Of a stretch of DNA of 60,000 nt, positions 11,051 to 23,100 are shown piece by piece (position 1 is the first letter of the stretch; the number at the start of each line of letters is the position of its first letter). The notes beneath the pieces are model-generated. The model did not search any database. It worked only from the letters and a program-made list of their open reading frames with translations, and was not told the origin of the DNA. Source of the stretch: Cryptomeria japonica (Eukaryota; Streptophyta; Pinopsida; Cupressales; Cupressaceae); NCBI RefSeq assembly GCF_030272615.1, contig NC_081406.1, positions 258,593,386 to 258,653,385 of the forward strand, read 5' to 3'. The position numbers and the translations under genes are program-made.

Positions 11051-13072
11051 AGTTCCTGATGAGCCCATACAAGTTGAATTCTTGAAGAGCTTTTATGGTG
11101 TCATGCAGTTTATTCCTGATGAGATTCACCCCTCCTTATGTCAAGTGTTGCAAGATATTGAAGAAAAGCATGGAAAAGAGATTGGTTTTCTTGCTTATGA
11201 TCATTTACCCAAATCAACAACAATCAAGAAAGATGAAGACAAAAGTGATCTTTCTCCTATACCAGTTGCTCAACGGAATCAAAGTCTTGATGATCCTAAT
11301 AAACTTCATTCTTCTCTACTCCAAGATTTGCAAAAGATTGAAGGAAAAGATGGAAAAGGGAACCAGTTTCTTGTTCATGATCAAAATCTTTATCAAAAAG
11401 AGGTTACACATTTGAAGGTGAAGAAGATTCAGATTCAATGATAGACAACAATTGAAATCTATCTCCTACACCTGTTGCTCCACAGAATGATATTTTCAAT
11501 AATTCACAAATTGAGTTTTTGAAAAGTTTATATGGTAATAGTAAAATTGATCCTGGAAAAGTGCATCCTTTGTTGCTTGAAAAATTACAAAGGATTAAAG
11601 AAAATGACATGAGTCAAAATTATTTTCTCACTGACAAAATATCTTGCAATCAAAGGGTTGAAAGAAGCTCACTTTAATATACATGTCAAGAGGATTACCA
11701 AGAACAAGTGATAGGGATAGAAATAGGAGATTTCATTTCTTCATGTAATAATAAATATGATTGTACAAAATATGGTGAGGAATCATTGAAAGTTATCTCA
11801 ACTTGCATGCAACTCCAAATTAGAAATGATGATGAAGAAATAGCATCCCAAAAAGAATCTTATGTAGTCTTTATTCCTGATTGGTATCTTGAAACTTCTG
11901 ATGACGACTTTCTATGTGGAGAAGATACTCCTATTCATACATTACCAATTGTTAAAGTGGAAAGACCTATTGATGAAATCATAGGTATGACATCTAGTGG
12001 ACAACTTTGTACTACTTTAACCAGTGGAGAGGCAACCACAAATGAAACTTTATAGATATCTTATTTTCCTTCAGAAATGGAGACATTTTCATTTGAAGAT
12101 ATTAATAAACTTCCAGATCAGCCCCAAGTGAAAGAAGATGAATCAACAAGCATACACTCTTTATCATACATGCAACCTGAGTATGAAGGTTTCAGATCTC
12201 ATGAAGAGTTTCATATAGAAGAATCATTGAGTCAGGAGAATATAGAAAGCTATATGGATATTGTTGAGAAAGCTGAAAGTGAAATATATGTAGGTGTATC
12301 AACCTCTATGGAAGTGCAATCTATGCCTTATGGAGCATTTAAAGTTCACAACAATCCACTTTTTGAATCTTTAGATCAAGTGTATGAACCTATATTTAAG
12401 GATATTTTTGGGAATTGTGCCAACAATGAAAAAAGGAATGAGGTAATGGATGATCTGATGAAGGAATTCAATGGAGTAAAGCCTCATGATATCCATAGCA
12501 TAGGTTTGTTTTTAAAATCTTTGGATGGTGATTTTCTCTATGGTGAAGATGTTTACCACAATCCTTTATTTTCAAGTGAATGGGTTTCTACAGGTGATTC
12601 TGAAGCTCCTTCTTCATTTTCCTATCCCATGGAGATAGAGTTTTGTAAAATTCTTATAACTAAAGAAGAAGAAAATATCCTAATAAAGGATGAATCTATG
12701 CTCCTGGAATTTGATTTTCAAAAGTTAAATTCAACATTTGCAATGACAAAAGTTTCTTCATGTCACAAGATATATGAAGGTTGTCCAATTCATGGGTTAA
12801 TTTTTTGCAAACCAGACTATCAGAGGGATCTTCAAATAGAGGATATGGGCATGCTTGAGAATATTCCAAAAATTGTCAATAATGTTCAAGGTGGTACCAA
12901 TTTGATTCAAGAGAGTCTGCAGATTTATGATGAGAGATGGTTGTTTGGTTCATTTCTCAAAGATATTTCTCATCCTATACATGTTAGCCTACTCAACCTA
13001 AGAAGCTTACATGTGTCACATGGATGCATGTCACTTTTTTGCAAAAGGTGCTTATTTCTCTCAGCCTCTTAA
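11050..13072 (+). pseudogene. Unidentified acidic frame with tandem ~70-90-residue repeats
   Basis: Three main open pieces (to 11441, 11708-12055, 12077-13072) join with a few breaks. The first part has three diverged repeats. Each includes an (H)PxLLQxLQxIExKxGK-like helix and an FLxxD end, and two of the linkers read LSPxPVA. The EFLKSxYG opening is clear in the first and third repeats. Later the motif DxDFLxGED recurs (near 11900 and 12520). The last piece is 331 residues long, acidic, without catalytic motifs, membrane segments or zinc fingers. It follows a gypsy pol remnant and precedes LTR-like DNA, so it is probably an accessory frame of a retrotransposon. I do not recognise it; a host-derived gene fragment is possible. 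Confidence 0.45.
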
Positions 13073-13980
13073 TGGTTTTGTATGACAATCTTGGAGAAGT
13101 TTGAGGTAGGCTTTGCCTAGAATGTACATATTTAGGTTTAATTTTGTATTGTGTTCTTCCCATTTTTGGTTTGTGTTTGGTCTCTCTGGTTATTCCCTTT
13201 TTTAGTCCCCTCTTTTTGTGACTCTGTTCCCAATGGATAGTACACTAGCCTACGAAACCAGATATTTTGGGTTCATCCTGTGTCCTTTGTAGTCATTGTC
13301 CCCACTTAGAGCCAATTGTTGCCCCACATTTGGAATACCCAAAATTTGAACTTTGAGTTGGTCCTAATGTTGTATGAAGGCTCAAATATGTGTCTCTACA
13401 AAATGAGTGAGCATGTGATCCAAGGTTGTCATTATTAATCTACATTGTGGTCAATCATAAATATGCCAATCAAAATGTGAAAAATGGATGAGTTTTGAAA
13501 ATTACAAGGAATTGAGGTAAATCACTTTGTGAACATGTCCTAAGCATCTTTTTGTGCCATATCACTAATTTTTGCCTAAACCTAGTTCGCAGTTTGCCAT
13601 ATCTTAAATTTTCAATTTTTTATGTTCCTCGCTCTAAAACAATTAAAATCCCTCACCCTAGGAATTTTTATGAGGAATAAATGATGTTATATGCTCATCC
13701 TCCTACCTTGAAGGTATGTTTCAAATTTTGGAGCCTAACTCCTTACCAATTGAAAGTTGTGGCCATTTTTCCTAAACCAAGGCATTAAAGTCTAATGGGA
13801 AATATTTGAATTATTCTTTTGAAAATAATTCAAATAATTTAAATATATTCAATATATTTCCCATGTTTTATCTTTTGAGAAGAAGAGAAATCAAAAGTCT
13901 TTATGAGGTCCTGATATAATTGTCACAAATGATGTTTTGCTCAATGCCCTTAATTGCTCAAAAACTTCATATTTCTAACT
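13073..13980. other. Non-coding, LTR-like sequence
   Basis: No sustained frame. A TGTTGCCCCACATTTGG start at about 13317 follows a CCCCACTTAGAGCC stretch and could be an LTR terminus, but no partner or duplication supports it. The rest is AT-rich. Confidence 0.25.
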
Positions 13981-14095
13981 TTAATAGGTTAAAAATGCTC
14001 AAAAAGTGAGCAATCCTAACCTATTGCTTTGAAAAGTCAAAATCCTAACCTTAATAGGTTAAAAATTCTCAAAAAGTGAGCAATCCTAACCTATT
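13981..14095. repeat. Two copies of a 45-bp double-hairpin unit
   Basis: 13981-14025 and 14051-14095 are the same 45-base unit with one difference, 70 bases apart. Each unit begins AATAGGTTA and ends TAACCTATT, which pair. The first copy has an inner TGCTCA/TGAGCA pair with an AAAAG loop. The second copy has one base that breaks the inner stem. Confidence 0.8.
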
Positions 14096-14379
14096 ATGCT
14101 CACTTGCTCACAAATCCTAACTTTCTAACCTCCCTTGCTCGAAAAACTTAAGTTGAGAAATTCATAACTATTTTTCAAGAAACTTTCAAAATCCTAGAAA
14201 GCTAGAGTCTTCAGGGATGCTCAATATTATTGCAAGATATGTACAAAATGGATATTTTGAAAAGGCTATATAATTCTCCAGGCAAATGAGATGCATAGGT
14301 GTTAAAACACAATTCTATGACTTTTTCCCCCACCCTCTCTGCTCGTGCACTTATTGGAACTACACAGGTCAAGTAGACA
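14096..14379. other. Non-coding linker
   Basis: AT-rich DNA with further TGCTCA/TTGCTC strings related to the preceding hairpins. No gene is supported; the minus-strand frame at 14211-14510 overlaps the PPR remnant and is a shadow. Confidence 0.3.
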
Positions 14380-15710
14380 ACATTACAAATGTGTGGTGCA
14401 TAGAAAAGGCACGTGAGTTGTTTGACAAGGTTTTCCAAACATATGTCATGTGATAGTGCACAATGATTACAAGATACAAAGAAATTTAATTTGGTGTAAA
14501 TGACTTTCAAAACTTAATAGTGCATGCAAAATGTGGAATCATAGACATGGCAACTACTTGACAAAATGCCTTAAAGAAGTGTGTTGATGTAGGGTGGAAG
14601 CTTTAGTATATTATATGGTTGTCCATTGAAGCATAATTGAAATGGTCTGCAACAACCATATCAAGGATATAATCTCATGGCATACAATGATCGTTGGGTA
14701 TGCAGATAAGAATGCACGTGAGTTGTTTGATAGAATGCTTAAGGCAAAATGTGGGGACATAGAAACTACACCCGAACTGTTTGACATGATGCATCAACCA
14801 TAGACAACACATGTTAATTGTTTGACAGAATGTTTCAAAACAAATGTTATCTCATGGTATGCCACGATTGGAGAATTCATAGAGCATTGGATATTCAGAA
14901 AAAAAATTTGAACACTTGCAAGTTTATGCAATTGACATGTGTGAAATCGAATCCCGTGATCAATACTATGGTGTTTGCATGGACTATTTTCTTGTTACCC
15001 AATTCATACCAAATTGAAGCATTTTCAAGAACGTGAGCTATTTGTCGAAATGCCTCGAGGAAGAGGGATATCATCTCAAAAAGGAAATGAAATGATTGTA
15101 GGTTATGCACAAAATGTATTTGTCAAACAAGTTTGTACTTCTCGAGCAAATGCAATCATGTGAAGTGTTTGACACAGTGCCTCAGACAGATGCCCTCTCA
15201 AGGAACACAATGACAGTAGGGAGTGCACAAAATATATTTGTCAAAAATCTTTACAAACTTTGAAACAAAAGCAATCGGTAGGCTTGAAATCAATTCCACC
15301 ACATTTACAAGTAATGGAGAGCACATTATGATTTTTGTCACGTTTATAGTTGGAAAATGCTCTGATAGTCATGTTCGCAAAACGTCGAAGCATGGTCAAG
15401 GGACAAGAACCGATTCAGAAAGATGTCTTCACATGGAATGCAATAATTACAAGATATATACAAAAATGAATGTGGTATATTTGAAACAAATGCAATTGGT
15501 AGGCATAAGAGAATAAATGGAAAACCTTTGCAAACATACTCATTGTTTGTACCAAAATGAGAGCTTTGGAACAGGCTACAAATATCCATCAAAGCACGTA
15601 AGATAGAAGGATTTTACCAGAAGTTACAACCGCAACTACTCTGGCTGGTATACATGTAAAATGTGGAGTCATAAACAATGGTTCAATTGTTTGACATAAA
15701 GCCATGAAGG
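14380..15710 (+). pseudogene. Decayed pentatricopeptide-repeat (PPR) gene
   Basis: Several PPR-type units are readable through stops and frameshifts. Near 14400-14490 is ARELFDKVFQT...CTMITRYK. At 14651-14803 is a clean stretch with DIISWHTMIVGYA, ARELFDRM, KCGDIETTPELFDMM. Near 15030-15110 is ELFVEMPRG...EMIVGYAQN. Near 15420-15470 is DVFTWNAIITRY, and near 15618-15680 ATTLAGIHVKCGVIN. The alternation of AxxLFDxMxxxDVxSW and MYAKCG-like segments is characteristic of plant PLS-class PPR proteins, which bind organellar RNA. At 14451-14456 the expected S-W is replaced by two stops (TGA, TAG). No intron or complete frame remains, so this is a dead gene or retrocopy. Confidence 0.75.
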
Positions 15711-16339
15711 GATGTCATCTCAAAGAATGAAATGAAAAGGTATCAATTGCCATCAAAGTACATTGTGAATTAACCCTCAACCTTATAATGCCTATGCATG
15801 GAAATTTATCAAAACATGAAGGATGATGATTTCTTTTGAATTGAAAGTTCTCAAAGGGTAAAAATTGGATTAAATGGAAATCTAAAAATGGCATGGAAAG
15901 GAAGAATTACGTTTGTGTCAGTTTAAGCTATAATGCACGAGAAATGTGAATGCAATTTATGTCCTATGAATACAATTTCAAGTCCTCCAATATACGCTTG
16001 CTTCTAGATGTAAATACGCAATCAAGGGTTCAAGATGTTTGAGATTCCTAATACTAAAGACATTTATTTGTTTGCTGGTGAGAAGACGTATTAGAGCAAA
16101 CCTGGAGTTTGAAATGTTAAACTCATACCATTTGGGATAGTTCAGTTTGAACGACATCTTTCCAAAAGTCAAAATTGTGGGTGAATGGATAATTCCTGAA
16201 AGATGTTTCAAATCATAAAGATGTCACTTTCATTTACTTTCTTGTATTGGCATGGGTATTTTGTCGAAGAAGAGTTTATGAGATTTGAGCATGCATTATA
16301 CCAACCTTCTCATGTTATTCAAAAGAAATTTTTATTTAT
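15711..16339. other. Non-coding DNA beside the PPR remnant
   Basis: No clear gene. The plus-strand frame starting at 16203 is open to 16574 but has no recognised domain and runs into LTR-like DNA, so I do not call it a gene. Confidence 0.3.
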
Positions 16340-17181
16340 GAAAGGGAAGTATATTTATGCAAATATAGTCAAATCACTTGTGTTTGAAGACCAACTTGTT
16401 GATGATAAAGCAAATCACATATTAAAAGAAGACAGGGAGGCCACCTCGACAAAATCAACATCGAGTTCTTTCTTCAATGTCACAAGTTTCAAATTGCCTT
16501 TTGAAAAAGTGACTTACGTCACTTATTGTAGTTACAGTTATCTTTGTGAATTTAACTTTGTAAAAGTTAGGTAAATCCTAACTTGTTCCTAGCTAGGGTA
16601 GTTATCCTAAGTAGTTACCTAAGATGGTTATTCAAAATGGCTATGAGGTAGTTATAAGGTAGTCATTCTCTCTAGCCTATAAATACAAGGCTTTTGCATT
16701 GTAAAAGGGAGACTTTTTACAGAGGGGAAACTCTGCTGAAATTCTAGGAGAAACTTGTAATAACATTTTGATTTGCACTATGTATAGAAAGGATTTTGGA
16801 CTTGTATATTTCCAAAAGGATAATGAAGAATAAATCTTAGTTTGTGTGTTCTAAATGTATTCATGTTTTATCATTGCTGATTTCTCGTATGTCAAATTGG
16901 TATTCTTTTTAGGCATATGTGATTTGTACAATTGATGTGATGATACACAAGCAACCTTTGGTATCTTAGTTTGAATGTGTTGAAGTATCTTATCTCTACG
17001 TATGTTGATATTTTTCATTATTCTTTATCATCATCTCATGGCTAAGCATATTATGTTATAAACTCCCCTTGTAATTTGTTGCAAATGTTGAGAAATCTTA
17101 GTTAATGTTCATATGTCTATTGTTGGGGTTTCTATCTTTTATTTCTTTTTAGTTTTATGTTTTCTCCTTTATGTACTTTCA
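16340..17181 (+). mobile_element. LTR-like fragment with TATA box
   Basis: A GTAGTTA-type repeated promoter segment (16595-16670) is followed by CTATAAATACAAGG (about 16678-16691), then a GGGGAAACTCTGCTG leader and an untranslated-looking AT-rich tail. This is the usual U3-TATA-R order of a plant LTR. Ends and partner are not identified. Confidence 0.4.
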
Positions 17182-17681
17182 GGTTAAAAGTACACCAAAA
17201 TCCCAAAATACCCCCATCATACGAGGGATTTGCCCCTCTCAAATGCAGAGGAAGATTGTAGTTTGATTGAAATCTCTCCAACTATTGGAACGATTGTCAT
17301 TGCTCTTTGGGCAAACAGGGTCAATTTTGAAGGAGAATTCATAGTGATAAATCTGTTTACCAGCAAAATATTACTAGCAATAGCCCTCAAGGCCCCACAA
17401 TAATGTTACTCAAAAATAACATTAACCAAACATACAAGAACATAAGAAACCTCATAAAATATATCAACATTGTCTATTACAAAGGATCATGATACAAATT
17501 ACATGGTCATGAGAATATACATATGATCATCAATTTCATTACAATGTTTCCATAAGGATATAATCTCCAAGAGTTAAAATAATGAAATGAAAACATAGCG
17601 ATGGATCATAATGATAGTCTTCAATCTTTCCACAAGTCATCATGAACATGATGCAGAATGAACAAACCCAATGGGTGTGAA
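17182..17681. other. Non-coding flank of element A
   Basis: No gene. It probably belongs to an older repeat into which element A inserted, since DNA to the right of A (24567 onward) resembles a repeat also seen near 53.06 kb. Confidence 0.35.
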
Positions 17682-18622
17682 TGTTGGCAATTGCCACTCT
17701 ATTGGTTGGTTTCACTATGTTGTCATTGGTGGAAACATGGTATTGTGTTCTGGCTTCATGTTTTGGTTCTATGGTATACCGATAGACACTTCACAAAGAC
17801 TACACCGACACTAGCACCAACAGGACAAAATGATTTCTTTGGTCACCGACATCGCAGGTCGACATGGTTTAGTAAAGGTTATCGATATTGGAGGCTGACA
17901 TATCTTGGATCTGGCATCGACAATTTGTTTTAATGTTTATGCATTTTTGTTATCTGGTCAACATGTAATTTAATATTGTATATATCTTTGTAAGTTGACA
18001 TAAGGCATAAAAAATTGTATAGGGTATATAAGTTAGTCTGATAGATCATTTTGATATACATGAGAGAGATATGAGATAGGAGATTATGGATATGCAAATG
18101 TAATATGATTTAGAGAGATTATGTATGTGAGGAAATTATTATAAGGGTTATTCCAGTAAAGGGGTTAGGGATTCAGACCGGAACAGACAGAGCTTAAACC
18201 AAAACTGTATTCTAGCATAAAAGATGCTATCTTAGTAGTTCTCACTTCTCCAGATTGTAGTCTGGAATTTTGTGTAGTTAGTGAAGCTCCTATTATGATT
18301 GAGCAGTGTGCTCTAGGCTGTAATCCTTCTTGCAAGTGCAAGCCCCTCATATTTTTTAATATCTCTTCATATGGCCAATGGATTGATATTGTGGGTCACA
18401 AATCCCACCGTGGTTTTTCCTCTTTGAGGTTTTCCACGTATAAATTTATGTGTTATGTTTCTCATTTATGGGATTGTCTTATTAGTTGCTTTACTTCTTT
18501 CAATTCTGTATGTACCAGTATACCAGTTGGTGTATGCATGTTTTAATAAGGCTAAAATTTACTATTCTGGTATAACATTGATTCACCCCCCCCCCCCCTC
18601 TCAGTGTTGTTGGTTTCCAACA
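17682..18622 (+). repeat. Element A 5' LTR
   Basis: Starts TGTTGGCAATTGCC and ends TTTCCAACA. A TATA-like GGTATATAAG lies at about 18023-18032. The conserved hairpin CCTCTTTGAGG is at 18419-18429, followed by TTTTCCACGTATAAAT, and a long C run (about 18586-18598) precedes CTCTCAGTGTTG. Confidence 0.9.
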
Positions 18623-18624
18623 AT

Positions 18625-18637
18625 TGGTATTAGATCC
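18625..18637 (+). other. Element A primer-binding site
   Basis: TTGGTATTAGATC, matching the TTGGTATCAGAGC complement of plant initiator tRNA-Met at 11 of 13 bases, two bases after the LTR. Confidence 0.85.
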
Positions 18638-18677
18638 TTGTGCCTCAGAGGAAGTTTAACAACTTGAGGAAGATCAT

Positions 18678-19692
18678 GAAACCGGAATCCATGGACATGG
18701 CTTTTGAGAAGCAACTTGAGAGGGCACTTGAAGATTAAGATGATGAAAGGTTGAAGAAATTAAAGTTGCAAGATGAATTGAATTCTTCTAAGGAATTCAT
18801 TATTGTCCTACAAGAGAGGCTATCATCTATTCAAGCTAGGAGGAAGGAACTTTTGCAAAATCAGGATGATGAAGAGAAAGATGCACTTAAGGAACAATGT
18901 CATAAATTGAGTTAGGAGAACATGGTTATGAAGACTGAAATGCAATTTATAACTATGAGGATGTCTAAGGAGATTGAAGACAAAAAGAAGAAGGAAGAAA
19001 ATCTAGTTGTATCCCTAGAGAACAAACTTGAAGAATGTGGTAGGTTGGTTCATGAAAATGATATGTTGAGAATTGATTTGGTACAATCCCAGAGTAATGA
19101 ACAAGAGCTTGAGAGACAAATGATAATACTAAGAGAAGATTTAACTACTGCGAGTGATTATAAAGAAAAATTCAAGATCAACTCAGCACAACTTGATGAG
19201 TTATTAAAAAGACAAAGGCAGATTGGAGATTCTAGTGGACTTAGATTTGAGCAAGGACATAGTTCTGGTACTGCTAATGAAGGTCAAAACCATAAGGCAC
19301 TGGTAAGATAATTTAATGCTTATAAATTCAATGGTAGATGTTTTGTTTGCAATAGATTTGGTCACATGGCTAGGAAATGTAGAAACAAAGCAAATCAGAA
19401 CCCTGATTCTGCTCCCGGTAAATGTTCTAAATGCAATAAGTTTGGTCATAAGATATAAGATTGCAGAATGAATGTTAAATGCTATACTTGTGGAAAATTT
19501 GGACATATGGCTAATCAGTCCAGGTCAAGCAATTGCACCAGTTTTAGCAAGGCACTTCAAAGGAACAATGTTACATGTTATGCATGTAATGAGGTTGGAC
19601 ATATTGCTAAGTTCTATAGAAACAGAAATCCACTGGTTAGTAATGTAGGATCAAATGAGAAAGGAAAAGAGAAGATTGGTGAAATCCGGTAA
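18678..19692 (+). pseudogene. gag: Element A gag: coiled coil plus four CCHC knuckles
   Basis: The N-terminal two thirds (about 18690-19220) is charged and heptad-like (long E/K/L runs), predicting a coiled coil. Four zinc-knuckle units follow. 19339-19380 is intact (C-x2-C-x4-H-x4-C). 19423-19464 has a TAA inside. 19480-19521 has its last Cys changed to Ser, and 19576-19617 has it changed to Tyr. Stops also occur at the ALED and KLS positions and after 19309. Element B has the same architecture with different stops, and at several of these sites B or A keeps a Gln codon. Gag would package the element RNA. No protease follows. Confidence 0.8.
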
Positions 19693-20190
19693 GATCATAC
19701 TCAGAGATGGGTTAGGAAGACTAAAGAACAATCATCAGATGAGAATGTCCCAGTTACTTATCCAAGCGAAGAAGTTGCTCCTGCACTGGCAGGGAGCTCA
19801 TCCAGTAACTAAGGCAGATGCCTTAGGGGTAGGCAAAATTCATGAAGATTCTACATATGCCCCAGGAAGAGATTCTGGAAAATGTTCCAGATATTGGAGA
19901 GGATTATCCGACATGGATATATTCTAAGTGAGATCCGGTATCTTTCACCGACAGTCATTTATGTCAATGGAAGATTATGGTTTTTCTCAAAGGTTAAAAG
20001 GTAGAATACACTTCATTGTTAATAACCTTGCATTTAGAGCGACTTCAAAGCGATTCAAAGCGACTAAGTGTGATCAAAGGCAATTCAGAGCAATCAGATT
20101 TCTTCTTGAGAGATTTCACTGGTGTCTGGAAGAAATTGTTGGAGGTTTTCACCGAGAGAGATCAAAAGGAATTTATCTTTAAACATGGAA
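19693..20190 (+). other. Element A interior linker
   Basis: Short open pieces only. A HPVTKADALGVGK segment near 19798-19837 matches HPITKAFTLGGGK in element B (about 31387-31425), so A and B share sequence just past gag before they diverge into accessory frame and pol respectively. Confidence 0.6.
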
Positions 20191-23100
20191 GTGGGATCAT
20201 CTTCTATTCTTGTTTTTGTCACAAACCCGACTGTAGTAGAGGTCAAGGACCGCCCGGGCCAATTTTCAAGCGGTATCCACATGTGGCTACCCTGGAAGAT
20301 TCGGTTGGAGTATTTCCTCGCGTTTCGGAGGGAGTTGTCTATGTAGAGGATGTTAGGGCATATATTCACTGTCATATCAAGGACTTGGGAACTTCAAAAA
20401 TTAAGGGCATGTATATGAGTGAGCTGATGGGAGAATATGGAAAGATCAAACTAGAATTCAAACATATTGAAGAACTAGGGTTTGCAAACATTGTGTATAT
20501 TCCAGAGTTTGAGGATGAGATAATCAGATATGTCTTGAGCAGAGTACATGGGGAATTTATATGGCTGAACAGACCTTACAAAATCACAAAGGAAGCCTTC
20601 TGGGCAATCACTGGTTTACCATCGGTTGGGCAACATCTAGACAAGAAGGTTTCAAATGATTTCGCGAGGAAGATCACTGGCGCAACATCTGACAAAAGAT
20701 CCATAAAAGTGAGCACTATCACCGACACAAACATCATATTTGGTAGCATGATCATTAGGTATAAGGTAACTCAGTCAAACCGACTGAATTCTATTTCTAG
20801 TTCATGCATTTTGGCTGCATACAAAATAATGAGAGAGAATGTGAAATTAGATCTATGCGATTGGATGCTTGATGAGTTGTTAATAAATCTAGGGAAGATA
20901 AAGGGTGAAAAGAAGGGTACATTCTAGTATGGCAACTTGTTAGTTTGCCTGATGTTATATTTCATGAATGATACACCCAGTTTTGGTAAGAGGCAATGGG
21001 ATTTTGACATCCCGGTAGGGAGACAATTGAAACAGTCAATTGTTGCTTTAAGAAGTCAGAGAGATCATAAGGTATGGGGGTATTTTAAGGAATTCCAAAA
21101 ATCTATGAGGTATAGGGTAAGGGTACCTGAGCATATTGTAGAAAAATATTCTACTGACATATGCTTTATGGTAAAGAAGGATGAGACACTCATGGAAGAA
21201 GTTAAGCCCCACAAGATCTGGATTGAGGAAATGGGCTATGAGGTGGATGCATAGATTCTTGATGCCTATGCAAAAATGTTGATCGATGCACCAATTGATG
21301 AGGTAGAGAAGCCCTATGGTACTGCACAACATAAAACTCAAGAGGTTGAAACAGAGTTCAACTGGAAGAAAAGAGAGAAATAGGAAGGAAAAGAAAGCAA
21401 ATTTGTGCAGAAGGTCTCAAACGACATCAAAGCACTAATTGATGTTGTCTCAGAGAAAGGCAGAAAAAGGAAGGATCTTGAAGTTCATATTGAGTTTGTT
21501 ACTACAAAATCAGAATTAGAGGATGAGACATCATTGGCATTTAAGAGGGTTGTTAGGAAGAAACTAGAGGAAACAAAGGCAAGAGGAAAGAAGCAACCGG
21601 TTAGGAAGGTTACAATCAAACTACCGACATAGAAGCAAGCACCTAAAGCTACACCGCCAGCTGCATCCAGTGCTGCCAAGAGGAAGAAGAAGAAGAGTGA
21701 CATCAACTTAGCAATTGAATCTGGTAATGTGACTATCATACCACCTAAAACTTGTGCAAAATTAGTAGATGAAATTAATAAAGATGGCAATCAGTTCAAT
21801 TTTATTATGAATACTTAGAGGATGATGAACAAGGAGAGGTAGAGGAAGTAGTCCTATTATACTTGGATATTTATAAGAAAGCCTTAATAGAGATAGAAAA
21901 TAAAATACAGACTGAGTTGTATAACATGTTAGATGCTAGAAGATTTTTAGCTATGCAAGAGGATAAACACATTAAAATTCAAGAGCTATTATCTATCTGT
22001 GTTACTATTGCTCCTGATGAAATGGAAAAGACACTTGAGGTAGCAGATAGGAAATTTTTCAATAGCAAACATAGGATAACTAGTCTGATGCTAGGAAGAG
22101 TAAATGAAATAATAAAGGAGACTCAAATAGCATGGGTTAAATTTCTTGGAGAAAATAGAGGATTCTTTACTTCATCGGAAACCAAGACAGACACTGTAGA
22201 TACCCCAGTTGAAGGAAAAGGAAAGGGGATTATGGGTACTTCACCCTCAGTTTTGAAAAATATTAAGATAGTAGAAATTGAGCCCTTGGTAAATACAAAT
22301 ATACAGAAAAATATTGAGATACCAGTTAATACAGAGAGTGAACAAGCTAATATTGTACATGATACTAATATTGAGGATAATTGTCCTCTGGATACAAATG
22401 TATAGGTTGAGGTTACTATTCCTACAAAGGAACTGACAGTTACACAGACTGCACCAAGTGGTGAAGCCACCGATGCAAGTGAGGAGGTTATAAAGGACAA
22501 ATCTTTAGAGGAGAAGACAAGGGAATCCGGCAGGGAACCGGTTGTTGGTCCATCATTATTGTCAATTGACATTTCTCAGGTAGAAAAGAAAAACATCACA
22601 GAGATGAGTCCTAGTGAACTGATGATGATGGCAGCACAAAAACTAATGAAGGAGGGATCCACAGATAAAGGGATTATAGATCAATCAATCACTATTCTAC
22701 ATAGACTGGTCCCAGAGTTTAAGATTGAAAATGAAGAGAGCCCATTCGGCAAGCTTAAGGTAATCATTGAGCAAATTTCAAAGGACTTTCAATCCTTACA
22801 ACAAATCTCCAACCGACAAGCACTAACAAGATTTACTCAGGCTAAAAGAGCTGCATTTGATCAGGTAATTAAAACTTAGAAGAAAAAGATTGAGGAGAAG
22901 TTGATCCTAATAGAAAACTTCTTGAAATAATGTACAATATATATAGCGTATGTTGTAACACTAAAATACTTACAGCTAATGTGGATAAAAAGATAAAGGA
23001 GATTTAGGAGAAAATTGCAAGTATAGCTAACTCTTTTGACAGATTGATTTCATTGACTACATCAATTGATGGTCAAATTTTGATTTTAGAGAGCCAAATT

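Noticed and set aside
10718-11129. Several overlapping frames on both strands across the microsatellite
   Set aside because: Translations are pure IY, TH and MH repeats from TA, TG and AC runs; not genes.
16203-16574. 123-residue plus-strand frame
   Set aside because: Runs from unassigned DNA into an LTR-like promoter region; no domain found.
20560-20622. Assigning the accessory family to the plant mobile domain
   Set aside because: Only a short helix-GLP resemblance is visible by eye; a profile search is needed before naming the fold.
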